Shown piece by piece: positions 8,436 through 16,637 of a stretch of DNA of 25,497 nucleotides (within the stretch, counting starts at the first letter, position 1; each line of letters begins with the position of its first letter). The stretch comes from JAKVCB01 sp963578605 (GTDB taxonomy: Bacteria; Planctomycetota; Planctomycetia; Pirellulales; Lacipirellulaceae). A model generated the notes under the pieces. It had not been told where the DNA came from, searched no databases, and was given only the letters and a program-made list of their open reading frames with translations. The DNA lies in contig CAUZEA010000085.1 of NCBI GenBank assembly GCA_963578605.1, forward strand, positions 1 to 25,497, in the 5' to 3' direction. Both the position numbers and the translations under genes were made by a program.

Positions 8436-9746
8436 ATGAAATGCTTCCCCAACCGCAATTCCACCCAAACTCGTATTCTGGCAGTCGTAGTGTCGCTGAT
8501 GGTAACTGGAATCGCTGCGGCCCAGTTTACGCCAACCTTCTCCATCGATTTCCAAAGCCCAACGGCAGGTGGCACGCCAGGAGCGGCAACAGGATTTGGA
8601 GATGCCTTCTTTGGAGCACCGATTGATGAAGGGCAAATTCTAACTCAGGGCGTTCCAGGATCCCCAGGACCCAACCCGCCCCTCCCCGGGCCATTGTCCG
8701 TCCCGGGAGTGATGGTCGACTCCACGCCCGGTTCGGCCGTTGGCACAGCTCCTGGTGGGCTGGGTGTCTTGCCAGGGCTTTACAAAGGCGTAGAGGTCGA
8801 TGCATTGTCGTACGGTCGTGACCGCGGAGAAAACCTGGTGTTCTCAGTTGACGAATTTGCCCTAGGAATTCAAACCTCTAACCAAAACCATCCAAACGTC
8901 TTTAGCGAAGGCCGCGGAGGCGCGCTAGAAGCTTCGGCCGACGTGTTCGCCTATCTTGGCCCAGCCGTCCCCACGCCACTTACAGCCGTCCCTGGCGCTG
9001 GCAACAAGGCGATCATCGACGGTAACGGAGTTGCCCCGTTCGGCGGCCCTGGTCTTGGGTTGATCGAACCGCACCCACCAACAATCGCAAGCATATCCGA
9101 CCGAGGTGACAATCTCGATGCCTTGGACATCAACACATCGAGGGAAAACGTGTTCAAACCGATTTTCTTCTCTATGGACTCAAGGTTCCGGGATCCGCTC
9201 GAAGCCGCACCCGGAACCGTGGTTCCGAACACCGGCACCGCAGCTGGAAACGGATTCTCCGGTGGCGATGTAGTCGTGACGCTTGCGGGTGCGTTGCCTG
9301 TACTGTACGCACCGGCAGCCGCCCTGGGGCTAGATATTGAAGGGATCGATACGGATGATTTGGACGCTCTGGCACTGTGGGATGATGGCGTGGTCTCTCC
9401 GGCCACGGGGATGCCCATCTTCAGTCCCGACCGCGACAAAATCCTGTTCTCTGTCCGGCGCGGGTCCGAGGTGGTTGGAATGCTCGACAGTTTACTGGGA
9501 CTTCCGATCGAAGAAGGAGACATCCTCGCCCCACCAGTTGCCGGAGGAGCAACCCCGTCAATCTTCATCCCTGCAGAGGAAATGGGGTTGGCTACGATTC
9601 GCTCCGCACTGGTCAGCACAACTGAATTTAGTGACGACCTGGACGCAATGGATCTAACGAACCTGGTCCCGGAACCTGCCAGCGTGGTGATGTTATTTTT
9701 GGCAACGACTGGCCTGCTTGCCGCTGGTCGTCGGCGCATGCAATAA
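8436..9746 (+). CDS. PEP-CTERM sorting-domain exported protein with internal repeats
   Basis: 436 residues. An N-terminal signal peptide (basic start, hydrophobic 14-28, likely cut after AAA/AQ near 29-30) and a C-terminal sorting signal are visible: VPEPAS at 411-416, a hydrophobic helix 417-430, then GRRR. Family knowledge: PEP-CTERM proteins are exported and processed by an exosortase, often in exopolysaccharide producers. The middle consists of about four degenerate units, each with an acidic DxLDALxL core (near residues 121, 226, 307 and 400). The first three cores are followed by an I/L-x-FS-x-D/R segment, and units are joined by D-V/I-L-type strands; GAPIDEGQIL (60-69) also matches GLPIEEGDIL (355-364). 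Start ATG 8436 has AGAAAGGA at proper distance. A strong terminator follows. Confidence 0.88.
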   Translation: MKCFPNRNSTQTRILAVVVSLMVTGIAAAQFTPTFSIDFQSPTAGGTPGAATGFGDAFFGAPIDEGQILTQGVPGSPGPNPPLPGPLSVPGVMVDSTPGSAVGTAPGGLGVLPGLYKGVEVDALSYGRDRGENLVFSVDEFALGIQTSNQNHPNVFSEGRGGALEASADVFAYLGPAVPTPLTAVPGAGNKAIIDGNGVAPFGGPGLGLIEPHPPTIASISDRGDNLDALDINTSRENVFKPIFFSMDSRFRDPLEAAPGTVVPNTGTAAGNGFSGGDVVVTLAGALPVLYAPAAALGLDIEGIDTDDLDALALWDDGVVSPATGMPIFSPDRDKILFSVRRGSEVVGMLDSLLGLPIEEGDILAPPVAGGATPSIFIPAEEMGLATIRSALVSTTEFSDDLDAMDLTNLVPEPASVVMLFLATTGLLAAGRRRMQ

Positions 9747-9770
9747 ACCTACCTGACCACAATCCGTACG

Positions 9771-9803
9771 AAGCCCGGGGTGACAAACCCCGGGCTTTGT
9801 TAT
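9771..9803. terminator. Rho-independent terminator after the PEP-CTERM gene
   Basis: Perfect 11-base-pair stem: AAGCCCGGGGT (9771-9781), loop GACAA, then ACCCCGGGCTT (9787-9797), followed by TTGTTATT. The stem lies 24 bases after the plus-strand stop. It also lies downstream of the convergent PQQ-like gene and might serve both strands. Confidence 0.88.
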
Positions 9804-9839
9804 TGCGAGAATTGCTTGCGGTGAAACCGGCCGATCGGT

Positions 9840-11477
9840 TCACTCGATGACTGGCAACCGCAGGCAGACCACTTCTTCGGCATTGCGCACGACCAGATAG
9901 GGCGGTGAAAACGCAGGGTTATTCCAAGTGACGGCGCTGTCGTCCAAGACCTGAATTGCGGCCAGCTCGTGATATCCCTCAGGCGAGCACTCAACCAGGG
10001 CAAGTTCACCCGTTTCCGAAAGAATCAGAATCAGATCGCCGACCAACATGATTTGCCCATGCCCCCAAGACCGTCGGCGACGTTTTTTCCATATACTGCG
10101 CCCCGTTTCGATTTCCACGCATTGCAGCATCGTCCCATCAAGACCGTAGGCGTACCCGTTGCGTACCAACACGTTGCCAAATTTCGTCTTCATGATTGGC
10201 TTGGCGGTCGGGACCCAGCAGGGCTCTGCGAACATGGTGTCGTCGTCGTTTCGTTTGACCTCAAGCAGCGATGCGCCGTCTCCGTAACCACGTGACAAAA
10301 AGAAGCGGTCGTTTCCTAGCGGAACCGGTTGCGAGCAGGACGCATCACTACTGCTACTACCTGGCCACCCATGTTCCCAAAGGACCTGGCCATCGCTTGC
10401 CCGATGCGCGGTCAGGTAATGCTCATTGATCTGCAAAATCTGCTGCTCTCCGGCAAGAGAAACAAGCACGGGAGAAGGATATGCTGTGGTGCGGTATCCG
10501 CTGGTCCACTCGACCTTACCCGTATCGGCGTCAAATGCGACTAGCGACGAATCGTACGTTTCCTGGGCACTGACGCTGGCCGGGGCACCAACGTTCACGA
10601 TGACCCGGTCATCTACCACGAGCGGCGAACCACTTTTGCCCCACATCAAGTTATCGGCACCGAACTTCGCCAGCGTATCATGGGACCATCGCAATTTCCC
10701 CGATCGGGCGTCAAGGCAATTGACGATCCCGGTAGCACCCTGGGTAAAAACGTGCTGGCCATGAATCGTTGGGGTCGCCCTCGGCCCCACGCCTCCCATG
10801 CCTCCCATCAGCGACTGTGGGTCAAAGCGGGCTTCGTCGGCGTGACTCCACACAAGATCGCCAGTCGACAGGCGGTAGCACACAACCAACTCGTGCGGCC
10901 CCCGCTGTTCCTGAGTCACCGCGTAATCGCCAACGATTGCGAACGAAGACCAACCGGCACCTATCTCCCGCCGCCAAACCTCTTGCGGTGGGTTGCGTTC
11001 CCAGTCAGGATCGATTTGCACACCCGAAACTTCCGCCCAGTAACCCGTTCCCAAAAAACGAGGATAGTCTTGCGGCGTCGTTTCCCATTGGTCTGCTCGG
11101 GACTTGTCGAGAGGAAAATCCAACAACTGGTCTGGTTTGGGCGACCAGGCAAACCGCAGGCCAACGAGTCTCATGTCGCCGTCGTTGACATAGTCGATTG
11201 AAAAATAGCAGGCGGTCAACAGCAAGAGGGTCACCGCGATTAGCACTCGCCGGGTGGTCCGCGAAAATGGCACCGCGTAAAAAAACCAACCAAGAACCCC
11301 AATCAGGACGAGCAATACCGAAGCTTGCAGGAAAATGGTCTTGTAGTCGCGAGTTGCGTCTGACCATTGAAACACCGCAGTCAAAGTCGTCCACACCAGG
11401 ACCCAGGCCACGGGGAACAGGGGCCAACGAATTTTCCGACCCCTGACAGAAGATTCCAAATTCGATTGTTGCCCCAT
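9840..11477 (-). CDS. Membrane-anchored PQQ-like (outer-membrane BamB-type) beta-propeller repeat protein
   Basis: 545 residues from the ATG at 11477. Three hydrophobic segments (about 17-37, 47-69, 77-96) suggest an N-terminal membrane anchor. The rest is a propeller with repeated A/C-x-D/R-x3-G-x3-W elements: STGDLVWSH, RSGKLRWSH, DTGKVEWTS, SDGQVLWEH and ETGRSIWKK. This matches PQQ-like repeat proteins that are common in planctomycetes. Catalytic residues of quinoprotein dehydrogenases (adjacent disulfide cysteines, calcium ligands) are not apparent, so an enzymatic role is not supported. The frame is open to 11636, but the first 53 residues of that longer version look non-native and would run past the start of the divergent SDR gene. 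No good Shine-Dalgarno sequence is seen. Confidence 0.82.
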   Translation of the reverse strand: MGQQSNLESSVRGRKIRWPLFPVAWVLVWTTLTAVFQWSDATRDYKTIFLQASVLLVLIGVLGWFFYAVPFSRTTRRVLIAVTLLLLTACYFSIDYVNDGDMRLVGLRFAWSPKPDQLLDFPLDKSRADQWETTPQDYPRFLGTGYWAEVSGVQIDPDWERNPPQEVWRREIGAGWSSFAIVGDYAVTQEQRGPHELVVCYRLSTGDLVWSHADEARFDPQSLMGGMGGVGPRATPTIHGQHVFTQGATGIVNCLDARSGKLRWSHDTLAKFGADNLMWGKSGSPLVVDDRVIVNVGAPASVSAQETYDSSLVAFDADTGKVEWTSGYRTTAYPSPVLVSLAGEQQILQINEHYLTAHRASDGQVLWEHGWPGSSSSDASCSQPVPLGNDRFFLSRGYGDGASLLEVKRNDDDTMFAEPCWVPTAKPIMKTKFGNVLVRNGYAYGLDGTMLQCVEIETGRSIWKKRRRRSWGHGQIMLVGDLILILSETGELALVECSPEGYHELAAIQVLDDSAVTWNNPAFSPPYLVVRNAEEVVCLRLPVIE

Positions 11478-11606
11478 CAGGAAACCCGTATGCTGGGAAG
11501 GAAGTTCGCATCTTATCGCAAGCACCGACCACGGTTGTTGATGGCATCCTACGGACGAAGTTCGTGGTCGGCAAGTAACCAAAGACATGACAAATTGGGT
11601 AATCTC

Positions 11607-12410
11607 ATGACCGATCAAGAACTCGATTTCCAGCATTCTTATGACTTATTGGGTAAAACGGCGGTTGTGACGGGAAGTTCCAAGGGGATCGGCCGTGCCA
11701 TTGCGTTGGAACTAGCTCGAGCTGGTGCCGACATCTTAATCCACGCCCGCCGAAGCCATGATCAGGTTGAACGTACGGCCAGCGAAATCCGCAGCCTGGG
11801 CCGAGAAACGCAGATTGTGATGGCCGACCTGGTTGCCCCCGAAAATCAAACTCGCCTTGTCCATGAAGCCTGGGAGTGGCGAGATATCGATCTCTGGGTC
11901 AACAATGCGGGGGCTGACGTGCTGACCGGTACTTCCGCCAAATGGTCATTCGACGAAAAGCTGGGGGAACTCTGGCAAGTTGACGTTGTCGGTACGGTGA
12001 GATTGAGTCGAGCGACTGGAGAAAAGATGAAACAACGTGGGGAGGGAGTCATTCTTAACATGGGGTGGGATCAAGCCGAAACTGGCATGGAAGGTGAAAG
12101 TGGTGAGTTGTTTGCGACGATCAAAGGGGCAGTCATGGCTTTCACACGCAGCCTCGCCAAGTCACTCGCCCCGGAAGTTCGTGTAAATTGTTTGGCACCC
12201 GGCTGGATTCAAACGGACTGGTCCGAGTCGACCAACCAGTACTGGCAACAGCGGGCTCAGCAGGAATGCATGCTCGCCCGCTGGGGGACTCCCCAGGATG
12301 TGGCCCACACGGCTCGTTTCCTGGCCTCTCCTGCGGGAAGCTTTATCAACGGACAAATTGTTCCCATCAACGGTGGCTTTCAAACGAACGTAGAATCTGG
12401 CGAGTCGTAG
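11607..12410 (+). CDS. Short-chain dehydrogenase/reductase with Tyr-to-Phe active-site change
   Basis: 267-residue SDR. It has the Rossmann motif TGSSKGIG (22-29), NNAG (99-102), the post-catalytic segment RVNCLAPGW and the C-terminal VPINGG. The classical catalytic Y-x3-K is F169-x3-K173 (FATIK), and no Ser is found at the usual position 13-14 residues earlier; Asp155 is there instead. Asp-Tyr-Lys is the pattern of pteridine reductases (PTR1/FolM), so this protein looks like a pteridine-reductase relative that has lost the Tyr, or an SDR with altered chemistry. It is 50 bases upstream of the H4MPT-type genes on the same strand. A pterin-related role, for example dihydromethanopterin reduction, is inference only. 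ATG 11607 gives a normal SDR N-terminus; the open frame back to 11367 is not supported. Confidence 0.85.
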   Translation: MTDQELDFQHSYDLLGKTAVVTGSSKGIGRAIALELARAGADILIHARRSHDQVERTASEIRSLGRETQIVMADLVAPENQTRLVHEAWEWRDIDLWVNNAGADVLTGTSAKWSFDEKLGELWQVDVVGTVRLSRATGEKMKQRGEGVILNMGWDQAETGMEGESGELFATIKGAVMAFTRSLAKSLAPEVRVNCLAPGWIQTDWSESTNQYWQQRAQQECMLARWGTPQDVAHTARFLASPAGSFINGQIVPINGGFQTNVESGES

Positions 12411-12460
12411 CGTCTCGCTGAATACACCATTCCACGAAAAAACCTTACCGCAAAAAAAAT

Positions 12461-13867
12461 TTGTCGCGCGAACATATCCATTTTGTCACTGGCCGCCTTG
12501 CCGAGCACGCACTCGAGCAAGTGGTTGCACCATTGGCTGCGGAAATCGGGTTCTCGTTTTCAACCGACGTCATGCCGATCACCGTTGCCGCGCTTATGAC
12601 CCCCGCATGGATTGCCAAACGGATCCAGCCTCCCCCGGCGGCCACACGGGTTCTGATTCCCGGCTATTGCGCCGGGGATCTTTCCCCCCTCGAAGACGCG
12701 ACCAGTCTTCCCATTGCCCGGGGGCCTCGCGACCTGCGGCGGTTGCCCGACCACTTTGGACGGAAACCTTTACCCACGGACTACGGTGCTTATGAAATCG
12801 ATATCGTCGCCGAAATCAACCATTGTCCACAGCTGTCAACCGACCAGATCCGCCGCCGAGCGCAACAGCTCGCCAATGACGGGGCCAACGTAATCGATGT
12901 GGGATGCGAGCCGGGTGAACCGTGGGCAGGCGTAGCCGATGTGGTTAAAGCGCTCTCGGACGACGGCCACCGGGTCTCGATCGACAGCCTCAACCCGCGG
13001 GAAATTGAACCGGCGGTTCGCGCTGGGGCCGAACTGGTGCTCTCGGTCAACGAGTCAAACCGAAGCGCCGCTGTTGACTGGGGATGTGAAGTCGTCGTCG
13101 TACCCGACGACCCCAGAACGCTCGCTGGTCTGGATGAAACGGTCGACTTGCTCGCTGGGGCCGGGGTCCCGATGCGGATTGATCCCGTCCTGGAACCAAT
13201 CGGGTTTGGTTTTGCCCAAAGTCTGCAACGCTACATCGCGGTCCGCGAAAAATACCCCGATGCCGAAATCATGATGGGCATCGGTAATCTCACCGAATTG
13301 ACCGACGTCGATTCGGCCGGGATCAATGTACTGCTCATCGGTTTTTGCCAGGAGCTCGCTATCCGCAGCGTGCTGACAACCGAGGTCATTAACTGGGCCC
13401 GTACAAGTGTCCGCGAATGCGACCTGGCCCGCCGGTTGATGTACCACGCAGTTCGTCATCAGGTCCTGCCCAAGCACCTCGAACCGCAACTGCTTACGCT
13501 CCGTGACGAAGCCCCCAGCGAACCCTCCCCGGAAGATTTACAACACCTGGCAGCGACGATAAAAGACAACAATTACCGAATTTTTGCGGCCGGAGGTGTT
13601 GTGCATCTCGTTTCCACCAACCTGCAATTGAAAGACGCCGACCCCTTTGAACTGATGGCAAAACTACTCAAAGCGGGTCCCGCTGGGGCCCCCCCCAAGA
13701 ACCTGGACGCCAGCCACGCGTTTTATCTTGGTTTTGAAATGTGTAAAGCGTCGACCGCTCTTACGCTCAACAAGCAATACCAACAGGACGACTCTCTGGA
13801 CTGGGGATATCTCACGCGCCAGGAAAAGCACCACTACCTACCGCGCAAAGGCCGTGCAAAATCATGA
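12461..13867 (+). CDS. Dihydropteroate synthase-like protein of H4MPT biosynthesis (multidomain)
   Basis: 468 residues. The N-terminal ~115 residues form a separate domain (DUF6513-like) beginning HIHFVTGRLAE. A DHPS-like TIM barrel follows: GANVIDVGCEPGEPW (141-155), matching the pterin-binding GA.IIDIG.ESTRP region, then SIDSLNP and GIGNLTELTDVD. The C-terminal ~85 residues (DPFELM, then HAFYLGFEMCKA and LDWGYLT) resemble the DUF4346 domain. Family knowledge: archaeal and methylotroph relatives are thought to join the pterin to beta-ribofuranosylaminobenzene 5'-phosphate. The start is TTG at 12461, without a Shine-Dalgarno sequence. Its stop overlaps the pabB start by 4 bases (ATGA). It differs from folate FolP in length and in both extra domains. 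Confidence 0.87.
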   Translation: MSREHIHFVTGRLAEHALEQVVAPLAAEIGFSFSTDVMPITVAALMTPAWIAKRIQPPPAATRVLIPGYCAGDLSPLEDATSLPIARGPRDLRRLPDHFGRKPLPTDYGAYEIDIVAEINHCPQLSTDQIRRRAQQLANDGANVIDVGCEPGEPWAGVADVVKALSDDGHRVSIDSLNPREIEPAVRAGAELVLSVNESNRSAAVDWGCEVVVVPDDPRTLAGLDETVDLLAGAGVPMRIDPVLEPIGFGFAQSLQRYIAVREKYPDAEIMMGIGNLTELTDVDSAGINVLLIGFCQELAIRSVLTTEVINWARTSVRECDLARRLMYHAVRHQVLPKHLEPQLLTLRDEAPSEPSPEDLQHLAATIKDNNYRIFAAGGVVHLVSTNLQLKDADPFELMAKLLKAGPAGAPPKNLDASHAFYLGFEMCKASTALTLNKQYQQDDSLDWGYLTRQEKHHYLPRKGRAKS

Positions 13868-15315
13868 GCTCGCCCGCCCCACCAACCATCGCTTCGCACC
13901 GGCCCACGGTAGTGCGGATCGAACAAAACATGCAACCGAGTGCTGTCTTCCAGCGCCTAAGCCACCTCCCCCACACGGTTTTCTTTGACAGCGCATTGAA
14001 GCACCCGACGCTCGGGCGTTATTCCTTCATCGCTGCTGACCCGTTTCGCTGGCTCGAATTCTCCCCAAAACAACCGCTAGCGCTGACGGAACTTGAGCAG
14101 CAACTGAGCCAGTTTCCAACAACCAACCTGCCAGACTTACCCCCCTTCCAAGGTGGAGCTGCCGGTCTCTTTGGATATGAGTTGGGCCAGACTCTGGAGC
14201 AAATCCCTTCGGCATTGTGGGATGAATTCAAAGTGCCGGCACTTGCCGTAGGGCTCTACGATCTTGTTGTGGCGTTTGACCATGGTACCAACGAAGCGTG
14301 GATCATCTCACACGGATTTCCCGAACTTGATCCCGTTGCCCGAAATGAACGAAGTGAAGCCCGAATCCGCGAATTCCAGCAATTGTTACGGGAACGACCC
14401 ACCTCCTCGCCCGCACAACATGAGAACTCCCAGTCGGAGCAATTGCCCCGACTCCTGAAAACCGAAATGGCACCGCAACATCCGGTTTCTTCCAGGTTTA
14501 ACATCACTAGTGATTTCACCGCGGACGATTATCGCGCCGCTGTACAGGTCGCCGTTGAGTACATTCATGCCGGAGATATTTTTCAAGTCAATCTTTCGCA
14601 ACGCCTGCTCCACCCGGCCTTGACTGACGCGAGCGAACTTTACCTGCGACTTCGCGCGAGAAATGCTGCCCCATTCGCTGCTTATTTCGATACAGGAAAG
14701 TTTAAGATTTGCAGTGCTTCACCCGAAAGGTTCCTGTCGATTCGTGACCGTCAGGTAGAAACACGCCCCATCAAAGGAACTCGCCGTCGAGGCATATCGC
14801 CAGAAGCCGATCTCTTTGCCGGCGATGAACTGCAGCTCAGCGAAAAAGATCGCGCCGAAAACATTATGATTGTAGATCTGCTTCGTAACGACCTCTCACG
14901 AATTTGTCAACCTGATAGCGTGCGTGTGCCGAAGCTTTGCGGCCTGGAAACGTACGCCTACGTCCAACACCTCGTTTCGACTGTCGAGGGAAAGCTAACT
15001 GCGGAAACTACCCTGACCGACCCCATTCGTGCAGCCTTTCCAGGTGGGTCTATCACCGGTGCTCCCAAAGTCCGCGCAATGGAAATCATTGCCGAGCTCG
15101 AACCGACGGCTCGCGGAGCCTACTGTGGTGCACTTGGCTACATTGGCTTTGATGGATCGACCGACAGCAGTATCCTGATCAGAACAATTACCGCTGGGTG
15201 CGGCTGGTGGCAGCTGCCGGTTGGTGGCGGGATTGTCGCCGCCAGTGACCCACGTTCCGAATACGAAGAAACCTGGCACAAAGCCGAAGGCCTGTTGAGA
15301 GCACTCTTGCCGTGA
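13864..15315 (+). CDS. pabB: Aminodeoxychorismate synthase component I
   Basis: 483 residues of the chorismate-utilising family. It combines chorismate with ammonia from PabA to form 4-amino-4-deoxychorismate, the p-aminobenzoate precursor. PIKGT (302-306) carries the Lys304 that distinguishes PabB from anthranilate synthase TrpE (PIAGT). AGDIFQVNLSQR (236-247), MIVDLLRNDLSR, GGSITGAPK (394-402) and GGGIVAASDP near the C-terminus complete the active-site signatures. The first ~200 residues are the usual N-terminal subdomain, so the protein is full length. Its start overlaps the DHPS-like stop and its stop overlaps pabA (GTGA), implying translational coupling. In this operon the p-aminobenzoate is expected to feed beta-RFAP synthase. 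No separate pabC lyase is seen in the window. Confidence 0.95.
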   Translation: MSSPAPPTIASHRPTVVRIEQNMQPSAVFQRLSHLPHTVFFDSALKHPTLGRYSFIAADPFRWLEFSPKQPLALTELEQQLSQFPTTNLPDLPPFQGGAAGLFGYELGQTLEQIPSALWDEFKVPALAVGLYDLVVAFDHGTNEAWIISHGFPELDPVARNERSEARIREFQQLLRERPTSSPAQHENSQSEQLPRLLKTEMAPQHPVSSRFNITSDFTADDYRAAVQVAVEYIHAGDIFQVNLSQRLLHPALTDASELYLRLRARNAAPFAAYFDTGKFKICSASPERFLSIRDRQVETRPIKGTRRRGISPEADLFAGDELQLSEKDRAENIMIVDLLRNDLSRICQPDSVRVPKLCGLETYAYVQHLVSTVEGKLTAETTLTDPIRAAFPGGSITGAPKVRAMEIIAELEPTARGAYCGALGYIGFDGSTDSSILIRTITAGCGWWQLPVGGGIVAASDPRSEYEETWHKAEGLLRALLP

Positions 15316-15977
15316 TTTTGCTGATCGACAACTACGACAGTTTCGTGTTTAACCTCGCCCGTTACCTGAATCGTCTGGGTGAACAGACACACATCGTGCG
15401 AAATGACGCAATCGATTCGACAACCATCGAGGCGCTCGCCCCGCAGGCCATCGTCTTGTCGCCCGGTCCCTGCACCCCCCGCGAAGCAGGTGCCTCGCTG
15501 GAAATTGTCCGTACCTTCCACGATCAACTGCCCATTCTGGGCGTTTGCCTTGGCCACCAGGTGATTGCCGAGGCGCTGGGCGGGCAGGTGATTCGCGCTG
15601 CGGCCCCCCGCCATGGGCAAACGTCTCCTGTCCTCCATCACGGCACACGGCTCTTTGCAGGACTCCCCTCTCCGCTGAGAGCATGCCGCTACCATTCGCT
15701 GGTGGTCGACCCCGCGACGTTACCGGCAACTTTTCGGGTCACCGCGACGACCGACGACAACGTGCTGATGGCCATCGAACATATCGAATTACCGGTTTTC
15801 GGCGTGCAATTTCACCCCGAAGCGATACTCACCGAGGGAGGATACCCGTTGCTGGCTAACTTCCTGAAACTGGCCGGGTGCAACATTGCGCCCAACCTCA
15901 ACGCACTTGCCGCCGATGAACATTCGGAGCAGGAACTCGACGTAATCCCCCTTCCCACCACGCCTGTCACCTTCTGA
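15312..15977 (+). CDS. pabA: Aminodeoxychorismate synthase component II (glutamine amidotransferase)
   Basis: 221-residue class I glutamine amidotransferase that hydrolyses glutamine and passes ammonia to PabB. The nucleophile is Cys79 in GVCLGHQ, and the His168/Glu170 pair lies in VQFHPE. The N-terminal LIDNYDSFVFNL and the oxyanion region SPGPCTP are typical. PabA and TrpG are nearly indistinguishable by sequence; the fourth-base overlap with pabB and the PIKGT signature there argue for PabA. The GTG start at 15312 overlaps the pabB stop. The last ~35 residues are a polar tail beyond the usual ~190-residue core. DUF447 follows after 18 bases. Confidence 0.94.
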   Translation: MILLIDNYDSFVFNLARYLNRLGEQTHIVRNDAIDSTTIEALAPQAIVLSPGPCTPREAGASLEIVRTFHDQLPILGVCLGHQVIAEALGGQVIRAAAPRHGQTSPVLHHGTRLFAGLPSPLRACRYHSLVVDPATLPATFRVTATTDDNVLMAIEHIELPVFGVQFHPEAILTEGGYPLLANFLKLAGCNIAPNLNALAADEHSEQELDVIPLPTTPVTF

Positions 15978-15995
15978 TTTTGACTGGTTTGCATC

Positions 15996-16637
15996 ATGCC
16001 CACTGCTGATACCCATCCCCAACTTGAGTTACCCGTCGGTACGCTTTTGGAAGGGATTGTCACCACACTCGATGCAGATGGCACCACGAATATTTCGCCG
16101 ATGGGTCCGATTGTCGACCATAATTTGACCTGCCTCCGCCTGAGGCCATTCACGTCTTCAACAACCTACAAGAATCTGCAGCGCAGCGCCGAAGGTGTTC
16201 TACATGTAACCGACGATGTCCTGCTCTTCGCGTTGGCGGCAACGGGCCGACTTGAGCCACAGCCCGAGCTGACCGAGGCCAGGGCCGTTGCGGGAAAAAT
16301 CCTGGTCGATGCCTGCCGATGGTACGCTTTTCGAGTCACATCCCTTGACGACACCCAGGAGCGAACCAACATTGTGGCCGAAGTCGTTGACCAGGGCCGC
16401 AACCGCGACTTTTTCGGGTTCAACCGTGCCAAACATGCGGTCATTGAAGCTGCAATTCTCGCCACGCGCATCGACTTTCTACCCGCTCGAGAAATTCTCA
16501 GTGAGTTTGAGCGGCTGGCCACACCCGTCCACAAGACGGCAGGCCAGCAGGAACTTCGTGCTTTTGACTTTTTGCGGAAGTATGTTGAACAAGAACTGGC
16601 CAACAAAGGCTCGGCCTTGGGAACCGCTCTATCATGA
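15996..16637 (+). CDS. DUF447 family protein (flavin-binding split-barrel fold) linked to H4MPT genes
   Basis: 213 residues of the DUF447 family (COG2457-type). The family signature NISPMGP (32-38) follows the opening strand EGIVTT. A segment like TYKNLQRSAEGVLHVTDD, typical of FMN-binding split-barrel flavoproteins, follows. The C-terminal half is helical (AKHAVIEAAILATR; ELRAFDFLRKYVEQEL). Family knowledge: DUF447 genes are restricted largely to methanogens and H4MPT-using bacteria and sit in their H4MPT clusters, but the reaction is not settled to my knowledge. It lies 18 bases after pabA, and its stop overlaps the start of the beta-RFAP synthase gene by 4 bases. A flavin-dependent pterin-modifying step is possible. 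Confidence 0.87.
   Translation: MPTADTHPQLELPVGTLLEGIVTTLDADGTTNISPMGPIVDHNLTCLRLRPFTSSTTYKNLQRSAEGVLHVTDDVLLFALAATGRLEPQPELTEARAVAGKILVDACRWYAFRVTSLDDTQERTNIVAEVVDQGRNRDFFGFNRAKHAVIEAAILATRIDFLPAREILSEFERLATPVHKTAGQQELRAFDFLRKYVEQELANKGSALGTALS

Noticed and set aside
9840..11477. PQQ-dependent methanol or alcohol dehydrogenase
   Set aside because: It has propeller repeats but no recognisable PQQ-binding disulfide or catalytic Asp, and has three N-terminal membrane segments.
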